Part shown: piece by piece, positions 45,097-54,412 of the stretch
How the letters are laid out: each line of letters starts with the position of its first letter
Numbering within the stretch: the stretch's first letter is position 1
NCBI RefSeq assembly: GCF_000741775.1
Contig: NZ_JGZR01000001.1
Coordinates: forward strand, 62,001-126,000
Length of the DNA stretch: 64,000 bases
Direction: 5' to 3'
Origin: Bifidobacterium subtile
Lineage (GTDB): Bacteria > Actinomycetota > Actinomycetes > Actinomycetales > Bifidobacteriaceae
Notes under the pieces: model-generated
What the model was told of the DNA's origin: nothing
Seen by the model: only the letters and a program-made list of their open reading frames with translations
Database searches by the model: none
Made by a program: the position numbers and the translations under genes

Positions 45097-48000
45097 ATGA
45101 GCGAAACCACGCAGTCCGGATTCTCCGGAGCAGGCTTGGAACGCATTCGTCGGTGGCATGAGGATTTCCGCACCGGCCTGGGCCCGTCACCGCTTGAGGA
45201 CGTGAGCCAGCTGACCGCGCAGCTGGATATGACCCATGCGCATCCTTCGGGGATCGCGCAGCTTTTCGCCAGCGGGCAGGCCGCGCTCGAAGCGTTGTTC
45301 CGCGACTCGGGCATGCTGCGCGCCGCAGGGCGACGGCTGGAACGCGTGCTGGACGACCGCGCGGCGAAGCGCAGGCTCAGCGGCGTGGCTCCGTTGTCGA
45401 TGATCGTGGGCGTGGCGACGTGGACGGGCAACAGCGTCCCGGTGCTGATGTATCCCGTCGATGTGGTGCGCAAGCCGAACGGCAAGGAAACCGATGCCAC
45501 AATAAGGTTTACGGGGCATGTGCGGCTTAATCCGAGCTTCGTGGCCGCCTTGCGCGAGCAGGGCGTCGAGCTCGACGAGGACGAGCTCTTCGACGGCAGC
45601 AATTATGACAGCGGGACGCCTGAGACCTCGGCCGTCTTCGAGGCCATCATGCGGCAGGCCACCGGCGTTTTCGCTGATTTCGATATCGAACGCGACATTG
45701 TGCTGGGCTGCTTCATCGACCCAGCATCGCAGATACTGCTTGAAACGCGCGCGATCATCGAGCGCCTCGAGCACGGCGGCAGCGGCAGCACCGTGCTGGA
45801 CGCCCTCGCCGGAGACCAGCAGGCCGCAGCCGCGCTTAAGGGCTCCGAACCATTGCCATACAGTCCTTTTGACGGCGACCCGCATAACGAGTACGAGATC
45901 GGCGACGTGGACAATACCGTGCGGTACGCGGCGAATATGGCCGCTGCCGGAAAATCGCTGTTCCTGGACGTTTCGGCTGGGCGCGACACCGCCTTGGAAT
46001 CCGCGGCCATCGCCTCGCGCTGCGTGATGAATGGCCGTTCGGTGCTCTACGTGCCTTGCGTGGCCGAGCAGAAACGTCGCTTTCTCGCTGCGATAGGCAC
46101 CAGCGAACTGGAAGGGCAGGTGCTGGACGCCGCCGACGAACACCTCAACCACAGCCTGGACCGGCAGCTGATTGAAGCGGTCGGATTCCAGCCCGGCGTG
46201 GCGATCTCGCGCTTCGACCAGCTTGCTGATGAGCTGGTCGGGGTCAGGTCACGGCTGGCGCGCTATTTGGGCGATCTGCATGGGGTGAGCGAGCAGTGGG
46301 GCGTTTCCGCCTACCAGACTATCCAGAATCTGGCGACTATCGCCATGCTGCCCACTCATCCGGCGACGCATGTGCGGCTGAGCAAAGCCGCGGCCCACTC
46401 GATCGGCGAGCATATGGACGAGTGGAGCGCCAAGCTTCGACAGGCCGGCGAACTGGGCGAATACGCCGTCGGCCCCGAAGACACCTCCTGGTACAAGGCT
46501 TCCGTGCTGAGCGAGGAGGAAGCAGTCGCAGCATATCGCCGCGTCGGCGACGTGCTGCGCAAGCTGCTGCCGGCCACGCGCTCGCAGGTCGCCTCCACAG
46601 TGCAGACCTGCGGATTCCCGATTCCCACTACTGCGCAGGAGTGGAGCCGCCAGACCATGGTGCTGCGCAATCTGCGCCGTGTGCTCGATGTGTTCCAGCC
46701 CGAGATCTTCGAGCGTGACATCGATGCGATGATCGAGGCCAGCAAGCCCAAGTCGCTGCGCAAGTCCGAAGGCACGTCGATGGGTTTCTGGGAGCGTCGT
46801 CGGCACGTCAAGGAAGCCAAAAGCCTATTGCGCGTCGGCGCGCAGGTGGAGGATCTGCACGAGGCGCTCAAAGTCGTCGCCAAGCAAGCCGAGCAATGGC
46901 ATATTTTCGTGCCGCATGGCGGTTGGCCGGTGCTGCCCGCCAAGCTTGATTCGATTCTCGAAACGCAGGAATCGCTTATGGAGAGCATCACGGCCCTTGA
47001 CGCCGTGCTCGCCACCACGCCGCTTGGCGCGAATCTGGAGACGCTTGACTTCAACACGCTCGAGGAGCGTCTCAAGGCGCTGTATGACGATCATCTGGCG
47101 TTGGATACCCTGCCTGGCCGCTGCCGGCTGGAACGCGAATTCCAGACCATAGGATTGGGCGAGCTGGTGGATGATCTACGCAATCGCGCCGTCGACACCG
47201 ATGCGGTCGAAGGCGAGCTGCAGCTTTCGTGGTGGACGACTGTTTTCGAAGACATCGTGCGCTCCTCGGCCATTATCTCCAACCAGGATGGCTCGGCGAT
47301 GCAGGCCGCCGCCGATCGCTTCGCGCAGGTCGATATCGAGCATGTGCGCTCGATCGGTCCCATGGTGCGCCAAGAGGCGATGCGCCGCCTGTGCGATCTG
47401 CTGTTCTCGCGCACCCAGGAGGCCAACCAGCTGCATACCGTATTGGCCGGCGCCTCGCCCGTGCGGCTGAGCAAGCTGCAGCGCGACCATCCGCAGATTC
47501 TCGCCGCGGCCAAGCCCATCATCGTAGGCACGCCATCCACGCTCGCCGCGCTGAGCGACCCGGTTCCGCTATGCGATGTGGCGATTATCGACGCGGGCGC
47601 CCACCTGCCTTCCATCCAGTTGTTGTCCGTCGTCAGCCGCGCCCGTCAGATCGTGGTGCTGGCGCACCGCGACACCGTGACCTCCGATGCCTTGGCCGCG
47701 CTAATCGACATGCTCCCGGCCGTCAAAACCGCAGCACGCCCGGTACGACGTTCGCCGCAGCTTGCCGCGCTGCTGGAACACCAAGGCTACGGCCCAGCGC
47801 CATGCGATCCGACAAGCGAAGCCATGCAAGGCCATGTCGCCTTCCACAAGATCGAGGCGGTCGGCGTTCCGGTGATGTCCAGCGGACTGGTAGAGAGCAG
47901 CCAGCAGGAGATCGACGAAGTCATACGCCTCATCACGCAGCGCGCCTCGAGTTTCACGATCGTGCCGGCCGGCTATGTGCTGGGCGTCGTCACGCTGACT

Positions 48001-48723
48001 TCGGTGTTCAGAACCCGTCTGGGAGCCGAGCTCAAATCGCTGGCGACGAAGAACCCGGCGATGGGCCGCTTCCTTCGCCATGTACGCCTCATCAGCATCA
48101 CCGATGTGACTGGAGCCCGCGCCAACGATGTGATCATCTCCCTGTGCTACGCCAAAACCTCGCACGGTCGGCTGCTCCAGCAATTCGGCCATCTTGAAGG
48201 CGAAGGAGGCCGGGGCCTGCTGCTCGATGCTCTCGCTCTGGCCGATCGCAACGTGGACATCGTCTCCGCCTTCGGGTCCGAGGATCTTGATGACGATCGC
48301 CTGCACCAGCCCGGTCCCCAGCTGCTGAAAACCATGCTGGCGTGGGCCGAACAGCAGGAAGACGAGCCGGTGCGCCCCGCAGTCAAGACGACCTCGGACA
48401 ATGTGCTGCTCAACGATCTGGCTGATCGCATCCGCGCTCGCGGGCTGAACGTGGCCGTGGATTACGGCTTCGCCAACGGCATGCATATTCCGCTGGTCGT
48501 GGGGCTGAAGGCCAAGCCTTTCGCACTCGCGGTGATCACGGACGATGCGCGCTTCATGGGCATCCAGTCGACTCGGGAGCGCCACCGCGTCCTCATGCAG
48601 GACTTGGAGACGCTTGGCTGGTCGGTCATGAACGTGTGGAGCGTAGGCGCCTTTGTGAACCCCGACAAAGAGGTTGACCGCATAGTCGAACGCATCAGCG
48701 AAATCTACCGGGAGGTGCGATGA
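45097..48723 (+). CDS. Large DNA2-like (SF1) helicase/nuclease relative with degenerate motifs
   Basis: 1208 residues. The layout recalls large DUF4011-type SF1 helicases with a C-terminal Vsr-like nuclease domain. The P-loop region (NTVRYAANMAAAGKSLFLDVS, then AGRDTALESAAI) keeps its frame around the loop, but AGRDT at 294-298 stands where GTGKS is expected. The Walker B/DEAS region reads CDVAIIDAGAHLPSIQ (832-836), losing the Glu, and the following GD-Q motif reads AHRDT. The C-terminal domain (GLNVAVDYGFANG to RHRVLMQDLETLGWSVMNVWS) lacks the usual IDL aspartate (I1131-P1132-L1133). It therefore looks like a scaffold rather than an ATPase. Co-transcribed with FHA and a 66-residue protein. 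Confidence 0.65.
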   Translation: MSETTQSGFSGAGLERIRRWHEDFRTGLGPSPLEDVSQLTAQLDMTHAHPSGIAQLFASGQAALEALFRDSGMLRAAGRRLERVLDDRAAKRRLSGVAPLSMIVGVATWTGNSVPVLMYPVDVVRKPNGKETDATIRFTGHVRLNPSFVAALREQGVELDEDELFDGSNYDSGTPETSAVFEAIMRQATGVFADFDIERDIVLGCFIDPASQILLETRAIIERLEHGGSGSTVLDALAGDQQAAAALKGSEPLPYSPFDGDPHNEYEIGDVDNTVRYAANMAAAGKSLFLDVSAGRDTALESAAIASRCVMNGRSVLYVPCVAEQKRRFLAAIGTSELEGQVLDAADEHLNHSLDRQLIEAVGFQPGVAISRFDQLADELVGVRSRLARYLGDLHGVSEQWGVSAYQTIQNLATIAMLPTHPATHVRLSKAAAHSIGEHMDEWSAKLRQAGELGEYAVGPEDTSWYKASVLSEEEAVAAYRRVGDVLRKLLPATRSQVASTVQTCGFPIPTTAQEWSRQTMVLRNLRRVLDVFQPEIFERDIDAMIEASKPKSLRKSEGTSMGFWERRRHVKEAKSLLRVGAQVEDLHEALKVVAKQAEQWHIFVPHGGWPVLPAKLDSILETQESLMESITALDAVLATTPLGANLETLDFNTLEERLKALYDDHLALDTLPGRCRLEREFQTIGLGELVDDLRNRAVDTDAVEGELQLSWWTTVFEDIVRSSAIISNQDGSAMQAAADRFAQVDIEHVRSIGPMVRQEAMRRLCDLLFSRTQEANQLHTVLAGASPVRLSKLQRDHPQILAAAKPIIVGTPSTLAALSDPVPLCDVAIIDAGAHLPSIQLLSVVSRARQIVVLAHRDTVTSDALAALIDMLPAVKTAARPVRRSPQLAALLEHQGYGPAPCDPTSEAMQGHVAFHKIEAVGVPVMSSGLVESSQQEIDEVIRLITQRASSFTIVPAGYVLGVVTLTSVFRTRLGAELKSLATKNPAMGRFLRHVRLISITDVTGARANDVIISLCYAKTSHGRLLQQFGHLEGEGGRGLLLDALALADRNVDIVSAFGSEDLDDDRLHQPGPQLLKTMLAWAEQQEDEPVRPAVKTTSDNVLLNDLADRIRARGLNVAVDYGFANGMHIPLVVGLKAKPFALAVITDDARFMGIQSTRERHRVLMQDLETLGWSVMNVWSVGAFVNPDKEVDRIVERISEIYREVR

Positions 48724-48920
48724 GCGCCTATGATCCGAGTCGTCGCAAGCCTCGTGCGCATGCCCGCGTCGTGCGGCCCGGATCCGAGCGGTTTGATGCG
48801 GACGGCGTCAAACTCGAACCTGGCGATATGCGCGCTGAGGGCCAGCGCGAGGCCGATGACGACAAGCGCATACTGACCGAGCTGCCGCCGCACTGGGGCG
48901 TATTCGCCGAACGCGACTGA
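48720..48920 (+). CDS. 66-residue protein translationally coupled to the helicase-like gene
   Basis: The ATG overlaps the preceding stop as ATGA, and GGGAGGTG lies before it, so it is a real coupled gene. The product is charged (RRKPRAHARVVRPGSERFD, then ADDDKRILTELPPHWGVFAERD) without membrane span or cysteine pairs. I do not recognise a family. Its coupling to the upstream large protein suggests a partner in the same complex or pathway. Confidence 0.75.
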   Translation: MSAYDPSRRKPRAHARVVRPGSERFDADGVKLEPGDMRAEGQREADDDKRILTELPPHWGVFAERD

Positions 48921-49106
48921 GATCTTGGCGAGTTTCGAGGCATCGGCTTGCCTGATTCCTTCGACCTGGTCGGACGATGCGCTCGGGCCTTGGCGTGACT
49001 GCATCCTTGTGATGATTCACGGGCCTCGCCAGTCTCTTATGCCATCTTCTCTTGTTGATTCAGCGCATCGGTTTCTCCTGCCATGTCGTAGGCGTCATCG
49101 ATTTCC

Positions 49107-49919
49107 CTATTTGGCTACAGCCATAATCGCCCCCTGCTCTTGCACGGACAGCATGATGGCGGCATCATGGGGCGGAAGCGCGAGCGGCACGGACACGCCC
49201 GCGCCGGTATCATCGCGATGCGCCTCACCCATGACGATGGCGGTGTTGACGATCACGCATGTGGCCTCGCTCCGCTCGGCTGGCGGCGCATCGCCGTCGC
49301 TTGGCGTGCCTTCGGGCTGCGCGGCATCGGCATCGGCCGCCGCGTCTCCATCCTGGACGCCGCTGTTTTGGGAGTCGCCGTCTTGGGAGTCGTCGTTAGC
49401 TGTAGGGGTTTGCTCCGCGGGGCAGCTGCTGGAGGCCGCCAGCGACACTTCGTCGCCGAGCCGTATGCCAAAGGACGCCCCCGCTAATCGGGCTTCGACC
49501 ACGGTGAAGCCCTTGGGCACCACAGGCGAGGCTCTGATCATGTTGCCTACAAGCAACTGCCCGGGCTTGATATCGATCTGCGCGATTCGTCCATTCACCT
49601 CGGATGGTGTCTGCGCCGCGGACTGCCATGCCGTGGCAGCCGGAACCGTGCGCGTTTCGACATCGGCGGTGCGAATGAGCGCACCCTGCCGCAGCGGCCG
49701 GGCGGCCACGAGCACTTCCTGCGTCGCGGTGGCGGAAGCCACGCTGTGCAAGGTGAACAGCACGGCGAGTCCAGCCAGCACAGGTATCAGCACGCGCCTC
49801 AGCGCAGCGATGGCGCGTCGCCGTCGCAGACCGAATCGTGGGGGAGGCTGATCGCTCCCACGGCCGCGGAGATGGGAGCGAGCCGCAGCCAACAGGGGTA
49901 TATGAAATGAAGTAACCAT
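49107..49919 (-). CDS. SAF-domain protein (CpaB/flagellar-basal-body type)
   Basis: 270 residues. After an Arg-rich N-terminus, one membrane span (about residues 43-62, VLIPVLAGLAVLFTLHSVAS), then a SAF domain: EVLVAARPLRQGALIRTADVETRTVP, NGRIAQIDIKPGQLLVGNMI. The middle is Asp/Ala-rich. SAF domains occur in pilus-assembly protein CpaB; no other pilus gene lies here, so the role is open. Ribosome site for the ATG at 49919 is weak. Confidence 0.75.
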   Translation of the reverse strand: MVTSFHIPLLAAARSHLRGRGSDQPPPRFGLRRRRAIAALRRVLIPVLAGLAVLFTLHSVASATATQEVLVAARPLRQGALIRTADVETRTVPAATAWQSAAQTPSEVNGRIAQIDIKPGQLLVGNMIRASPVVPKGFTVVEARLAGASFGIRLGDEVSLAASSSCPAEQTPTANDDSQDGDSQNSGVQDGDAAADADAAQPEGTPSDGDAPPAERSEATCVIVNTAIVMGEAHRDDTGAGVSVPLALPPHDAAIMLSVQEQGAIMAVAK

Positions 49920-50006
49920 ATTGCCATGGTGGCCTCATCGGCTTGCCAAGTCCACACGAATCAGGTCATGTGGTCGAACGCTTGGACTTATCCACATTTC
50001 GGGCGT

Positions 50007-50140
50007 GCCGAGCCGTTAAGCAGAAAGCCCTGTGGGCTTTCAGGTGAGGCCGAGTGGCCGATAAGGCCGCGAAGAACGGTGTCTAATGGCACCGTCGGTC
50101 TGTAAACGAAGTGAGGCTTCGTCAAATCATGGACGAAGCC
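50007..50140 (+). repeat. Dispersed modular palindromic repeat, copy E
   Basis: GCCGAGCCGTTAAGCAG, hairpin AAAGCCCTGTGGGCTTT, linker AGGTGAGG, hairpin CGGCC/GGCCG, GAAGAACGGTG hairpin, linker GTAAACGAAGTGAG, hairpin GGCTTCGTC/GACGAAGCC. Diverged but keeps the module order. It lies between the SAF-domain and FmdB genes. Confidence 0.75.
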
Positions 50141-50208
50141 ATGGCTTGACGGCCATGCTGGGCCCGGCCTCCGGAATCGGATTTAAGAGACGATGCCGGA
50201 GGCCGCAG

Positions 50209-50406
50209 CTACTTCGAGCTTTTCCCGCTTCCGCTGTCCGTGCGGTAGAAACCGTGCCCCTTGAATTCGATCGGAACCGCCGAGAACACCTTGCGCACCT
50301 GTTCTTCATGGCAGCTCGGGCATACGGTGATAGGGTCGTCATCGAACGATTGATGTTCGGTGAAGTCATACCCGCAGTTCTTGCAACGGTAATGATAGGT
50401 TGGCAA
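50209..50406 (-). CDS. FmdB-family zinc ribbon protein
   Basis: 65 residues. MPTYHYRCKNCGYDFTEHQS with C8-x2-C11 and C29-x2-C32 forms a small zinc ribbon; SFDDDPITVCPSC and VRKVFSAVPIEFKGHGFYRTD match the FmdB/regulatory-protein consensus. Start is TTG at 50406, supported by GGAGGA seven bases upstream. These proteins are common next to 5-formyl-THF cyclo-ligase and mscL in actinobacteria; function unknown. Confidence 0.92.
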   Translation of the reverse strand: MPTYHYRCKNCGYDFTEHQSFDDDPITVCPSCHEEQVRKVFSAVPIEFKGHGFYRTDSGSGKSSK

Positions 50407-50542
50407 CGGTCTTCCTCCACTGGTTCAAGTCAGATGATCGGCTGAAATTCAGTCCGTTCATATCCTAGTACCAGCCTCGACACGCGCAGTTTCACCAGTC
50501 GTGAACGACGCAAGCTCATCGCCGGACGAACTTAATGCGAAA

Positions 50543-51136
50543 TCACAAGTCGCCCAGATCCAATGCCTCATCCACTGCGATATCGTGATCCTCGCGCGGC
50601 AACGGCCCGCTCGTCCGCTCCCAAGGCCAGCAGATAGCCACGGTGCGTGTGTGCGGTCCGCATTGAGCAAGGGCGCGGTCGTACCAGCCTCCGCCGCGCC
50701 CCAGGCGCATATTGCTGCCGTCGAGTGCCAAAGCCGGTACGAAAACCACGCTGGCGTCGCGCAGAGCCTCGGCCCCGAGCACCTCTCCGCGCGGTTCGCG
50801 AGGGCGTATGCCGCCCGAAGCCGTGCGCGGCATGGTCTCAAGCGCACTCGAATCGTCCATTTCGCCCCATCCGATGTCCAATCCGGAGCCGAGGCGGGGA
50901 ACCAGCACGCGCATGCCGCGCCGCTGCAAAGCCGCGATCATCGGCAATGTCGGAATCTCGCTTCCCATGGAAATATACGCGGCAACCGTGCTGTGCGCCG
51001 CGAGCCCTTCGACGCGCCGCAGCGCAGCCTGTGCCAGCAGCTCGCCGGCGCGTTCGAATTCATCGGCTCCGATGGCCCGACGCCGTTCGAGCGCCTTCTT
51101 GCGCAAGGCTTTCTTCGTGGCTTTCACTTCGTTCAT
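50543..51136 (-). CDS. 5-formyltetrahydrofolate cyclo-ligase
   Basis: 197 residues. Converts 5-formyl-THF to 5,10-methenyl-THF with ATP. Motifs: KKALRKKALERRRAIGADEF at the N-terminus, YISMGSEIPTLPMI, and the nucleotide-binding MRLGRGGGWYDRAL near residue 145; C-terminal HDIAVDEALDLGDL. The ATG at 51136 is preferred because ACGAGG precedes it; an ATG two codons upstream is possible. It is in one direction with the FmdB gene. Confidence 0.93.
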   Translation of the reverse strand: MNEVKATKKALRKKALERRRAIGADEFERAGELLAQAALRRVEGLAAHSTVAAYISMGSEIPTLPMIAALQRRGMRVLVPRLGSGLDIGWGEMDDSSALETMPRTASGGIRPREPRGEVLGAEALRDASVVFVPALALDGSNMRLGRGGGWYDRALAQCGPHTRTVAICWPWERTSGPLPREDHDIAVDEALDLGDL

Positions 51137-51368
51137 GATCATCCTCGTTTCCCTCGCTCGCTTCGAAGCATGCGTCATTCGCGGTTCAAAACAATTCCGA
51201 ACCGCTGCAGCGACGAATGCGCATTCGTCGCGTGCCGCCCTCCAGTCTAGGGGCAAGAGGACTTTCTGCACGATTGCAGCCGAAACGCCTCAGAGCCGTA
51301 TGGGCCAAAATAGAATGCTGGCGGAGAGGATGATTCCTGTGTAATCCGGTCCGTGGGAGAATAGGGCC

Positions 51369-52043
51369 GTGTCATTATTACGGTCATTGCGCGAGGCGTT
51401 TGCGCCAGAAACTGACGGCGTCCATGTTGGCGTCCACATGCCCGACTCGCTTGCCGCCCCAGCGGGAGCGGTTCCCATCACATTACGAGCGATGGATGCG
51501 CAGGATTATGACGAGTGGAACGATCTGCGCTGGCGCAATCGCGAATGGCTCAGGCCTTGGGAATCGGGCGATCCGCAGCATGGCCCGGGCATCAGTTTCA
51601 ATGCCTGGCTGCAGCGCCAGCATCGCGATGAAAGCAACGGGACGGGTGCGCTGTTCGTGATTGAATACCAGATGCGCATCGTCGGCCAGGTTTCGCTGGG
51701 CGCGATCAGCTACGGTTCGATGCGCACCGGGGTGGTGGGCTACTGGGTCGATCATCGGCATGCCGGGCTGAACATCGCTCCGACGGCCGTCGCATTGCTG
51801 GCCGATTGGGCGCTGCACGACCCTGACGGCCCCGGCCTGCATCGGCTGGAGATTGCCATGCTGCCGCATAACGCGCGCTCCCGACGCGTGGCCGAAAAGC
51901 TCCACGCCCACCATGAGGGCATACGGCCCCGATACATGTACGTCGATGGCGCGTGGCGCGACCACGACACCTTCAGCCTGCTGGCCGAAGACGCTCCGGA
52001 AGGGTTCGCGAAACGGCTTATTGGCCGACACGCCCGGGAATAA
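51369..52043 (+). CDS. GNAT-family acetyltransferase (RimJ/RimL-like)
   Basis: 224 residues. N-acetyltransferase fold: TLRAMDAQDYDEWNDLRWRN, FVIEYQMRIVGQVSLGAI, GVVGYWVDHRHAGLNIAPTAV (acetyl-CoA loop region), LHRLEIAMLPHNARSRRVAEKL and WRDHDTFSLLAED. Similar proteins acetylate N-termini of ribosomal proteins or antibiotics; target unknown. GTG start with GGGAGAATAGGGCC upstream. Confidence 0.9.
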   Translation: MSLLRSLREAFAPETDGVHVGVHMPDSLAAPAGAVPITLRAMDAQDYDEWNDLRWRNREWLRPWESGDPQHGPGISFNAWLQRQHRDESNGTGALFVIEYQMRIVGQVSLGAISYGSMRTGVVGYWVDHRHAGLNIAPTAVALLADWALHDPDGPGLHRLEIAMLPHNARSRRVAEKLHAHHEGIRPRYMYVDGAWRDHDTFSLLAEDAPEGFAKRLIGRHARE

Positions 52044-52083
52044 TCATCCCAAAGTGACAAAAAGTCTTCTATTGTTAGGAACC

Positions 52084-53592
52084 ATGGGTTACGAGTCAGT
52101 GAGCACTATCGTGGTTCTTGCGATTCTCGTGATCGTGATGGTCGGTTGGCTGCCCGGAAAGACGGTCGACAGCATGAGGCGGGTCATCGAACGCCGACAG
52201 GATCGGTTTTCGTCATCGTTGCATCTGGTCGATGAGAACAGCGGCATGCGGTTTTCCGACGGACGTACGCATATGGTGAAAGGGGCGGTTATGCAGCCAC
52301 AGCAGTCACGAGGCTCGGAGGCGTCCCGCGAGCATATCGCGCAGGTGCGCAAGCTGCGTCGCGAGGCGATTCGCCGCCGCAGAATCCTTGTGATCGCGCT
52401 GGTTGCGCTTGTTTTCGCCGTATTCGGGCTTTCGTTCGTATGGCATTATGATCCGCTGTTCGCGCTGATCCCCTTGCTCCTGGTGGCGCTCGTGCTTGGT
52501 TTGGGCGTGCGCGCATCGAGACAGGCGCGCGAATGGGAGCAGCGCGTGGCGGCGCGGCGAACAGGTTCGGCTCGGCGCAGGTCCGTTCCTGAGGTTGGGA
52601 CGTCAACCGCTTCTTCCGAACGCAAGGGCTCGAACGCTGAGCAGAGCGCGCACGCCGAGCCGGACGAGCGAAATCACAGCGATGTTCCGACCGACGTCAT
52701 GGAGCAGCGTGAGATCCGCCGCGCACTCAGACGTGCTCAGGAGGAGGGCCGGGCCGCGCGCCTGCAGCATCAGGCGCATGCCTCGTCCTCGTCTGCCGGG
52801 GCAAAAGCCAAGGCTGCAGCTTCGCAGGTTGCTTCGGGCGAGGTCGGCTCCGCCGAGGCTAAGGCCGAGGGAACCGTGCCGGCTGTCGCTCAGCCGTCAG
52901 CAGCTGAGTCGTCTGCGGCTCAGGCAGCTGCGGGGCTCCAAAAACCGGTGGAATCCAAGGTGGATTCCAAGAAGGACGCAGGCGTTGCAGCAGAAGCCGT
53001 CTTGGGACAGCCGGAAATCGGCCATGCGCATGATGCCGCTGACGCCACTTCCGAGCTGGAACGAATCCATGCCGCTCCGGCGCTGGACGTCTTCGACATG
53101 GCGACGCAGCAGGATCTCATCTCCTTCTCGCTGGGCGCTCCGCGCAACATCGAACAGGAGGCGCCCTCGGCGCCCGAAAGCCTGGAAATTAAATCGATGC
53201 GTCAGGTGGCCAAGGCCGTGCCGCAGCACAGTGCGCAGAACGAAGACGCTGCCGCGCGGCACGATGGCGCCGCGGCCAGCGACGCCGCCCCTGCAAATGA
53301 CGCTGCTCCTACGAACGACTCCGTGCCGACCGGCGATTCCACTTCCGCAGGAGTCGCCGTGTCCCAGCATGCTGCAGCTGCACCCGCAGACGACGCCGGC
53401 CAGGCTCCGGCTGCGCAGAAAGAGCCGGCGCAGGACTCTTCGCAAACCGCGCTGCAGACGACCGATCGCCCGGTGAACGACGCGCGGGCCTTCCACCGCG
53501 CTGAGGTCGAGGCTGACATCGAAGTGCCTGATGCTACATCGGATTCGCTCGGCAGCGACATCGAGGCAGTGCTCGCCCGTCGCGTTTCCTGA
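52084..53592 (+). CDS. Membrane protein with long Ala/Ser-rich cytoplasmic tail
   Basis: 502 residues. One N-terminal span (residues ~6-22, STIVVLAILVIVMVGWL), then a basic region, two spans at about 100-120 and 127-147, and a long low-complexity Ala/Ser/Asp/Gln-rich tail with a conserved-looking block LDVFDMATQQDLISFSLGAP. I do not recognise a family. Start at 52084 follows GTTAGGAACC. It resembles septum-associated actinobacterial proteins in layout only. Confidence 0.75.
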   Translation: MGYESVSTIVVLAILVIVMVGWLPGKTVDSMRRVIERRQDRFSSSLHLVDENSGMRFSDGRTHMVKGAVMQPQQSRGSEASREHIAQVRKLRREAIRRRRILVIALVALVFAVFGLSFVWHYDPLFALIPLLLVALVLGLGVRASRQAREWEQRVAARRTGSARRRSVPEVGTSTASSERKGSNAEQSAHAEPDERNHSDVPTDVMEQREIRRALRRAQEEGRAARLQHQAHASSSSAGAKAKAAASQVASGEVGSAEAKAEGTVPAVAQPSAAESSAAQAAAGLQKPVESKVDSKKDAGVAAEAVLGQPEIGHAHDAADATSELERIHAAPALDVFDMATQQDLISFSLGAPRNIEQEAPSAPESLEIKSMRQVAKAVPQHSAQNEDAAARHDGAAASDAAPANDAAPTNDSVPTGDSTSAGVAVSQHAAAAPADDAGQAPAAQKEPAQDSSQTALQTTDRPVNDARAFHRAEVEADIEVPDATSDSLGSDIEAVLARRVS

Positions 53593-53706
53593 GCGCCGAG
53601 CGGTTCTGCGGTCACCGCGCTGCCTCTCTGTGCCTTGGCAGGGTGGATTCGCGTGGACACTTATCGGCGGGTGATTCCCGCAATTACGAGCGTTTCACTC
53701 TCAGCG

Positions 53707-53733
53707 TTAGCACTCGAGTTGGCAGAGTGCTAA
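53707..53733 (+). promoter_or_regulatory. CIRCE element (HrcA operator) upstream of groES
   Basis: TTAGCACTC-N9-GAGTGCTAA, a perfect match to the CIRCE consensus, 123 bases before the groES GTG. Implies heat-shock control by the HrcA repressor. Confidence 0.95.
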
Positions 53734-53855
53734 TTTTCGCGCTACGATAAGGCACGAGCGCAACGGGACGATGCGGACAGTGATCGTCAGCCCTGGAAGC
53801 GGTGCCCCCGCGCGGGAACAATCGATTTCTCTCACATAGAAAGAGGAGGTCCACA

Positions 53856-54149
53856 GTGTCGATCTCACTCACACCGTTGGAAGACAAGATCATCGTCAAG
53901 CAGGCTGAGGCCGAGACGCAGACCGCTTCCGGCCTGTTCATCCCGGACAATGCCAAGGAGAAGCCCCAGCAGGGCGAGGTCCTGGCCGTTGGCCCCGGCC
54001 GCCGCGATGATGACGGCAAGCGCATCCCCGTGGATGTCAAGGTCGGCGACAAGGTGCTGTACTCCAAGTACGGCGGCACCGAGGTGAACTACAAGGGCGA
54101 GGATTACCTGATCGTCGCTTCGCGCGACGTGCTCGCCATCCTGAACTGA
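53856..54149 (+). CDS. groS: Co-chaperonin GroES
   Basis: 97 residues, family length. Features: [78 protein letters not shown]. Caps GroEL. GTG start after GAGGAGGTCCACA. No groEL follows, which is usual where the genes are separate. Regulated by the CIRCE element upstream and ended by the hairpin at 54174. Confidence 0.98.
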   Translation: MSISLTPLEDKIIVKQAEAETQTASGLFIPDNAKEKPQQGEVLAVGPGRRDDDGKRIPVDVKVGDKVLYSKYGGTEVNYKGEDYLIVASRDVLAILN

Positions 54150-54173
54150 TCGGCTTCGACGGATCGCGTTCAT

Positions 54174-54210
54174 TTCGGCCCCGGACGGCTTCATGCCTTC
54201 CGGGGCCGAA
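54174..54210 (+). terminator. Hairpin terminator of groES
   Basis: TTCGGCCCCGG (54174-54184) and CCGGGGCCGAA (54200-54210), 25 bases after the stop. Confidence 0.85.
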
Positions 54211-54412
54211 GCGTATGCTGACGATGCCGGGCAGGCGGTCGCTCGCGAAAAACTTCCGAAAATACCATTTGTAAAAATAACGTGCAGATCGTTGTTGCAC
54301 CGCCTTATCTCGCTTCCGGGGGAATCCAAGGCGATTCGATGCCAAACGCCAAACTTGTGACATATTGTGGGCTTACCGTTTTGCGATACCACGACGCGCA
54401 CAGGGGGTGCTT

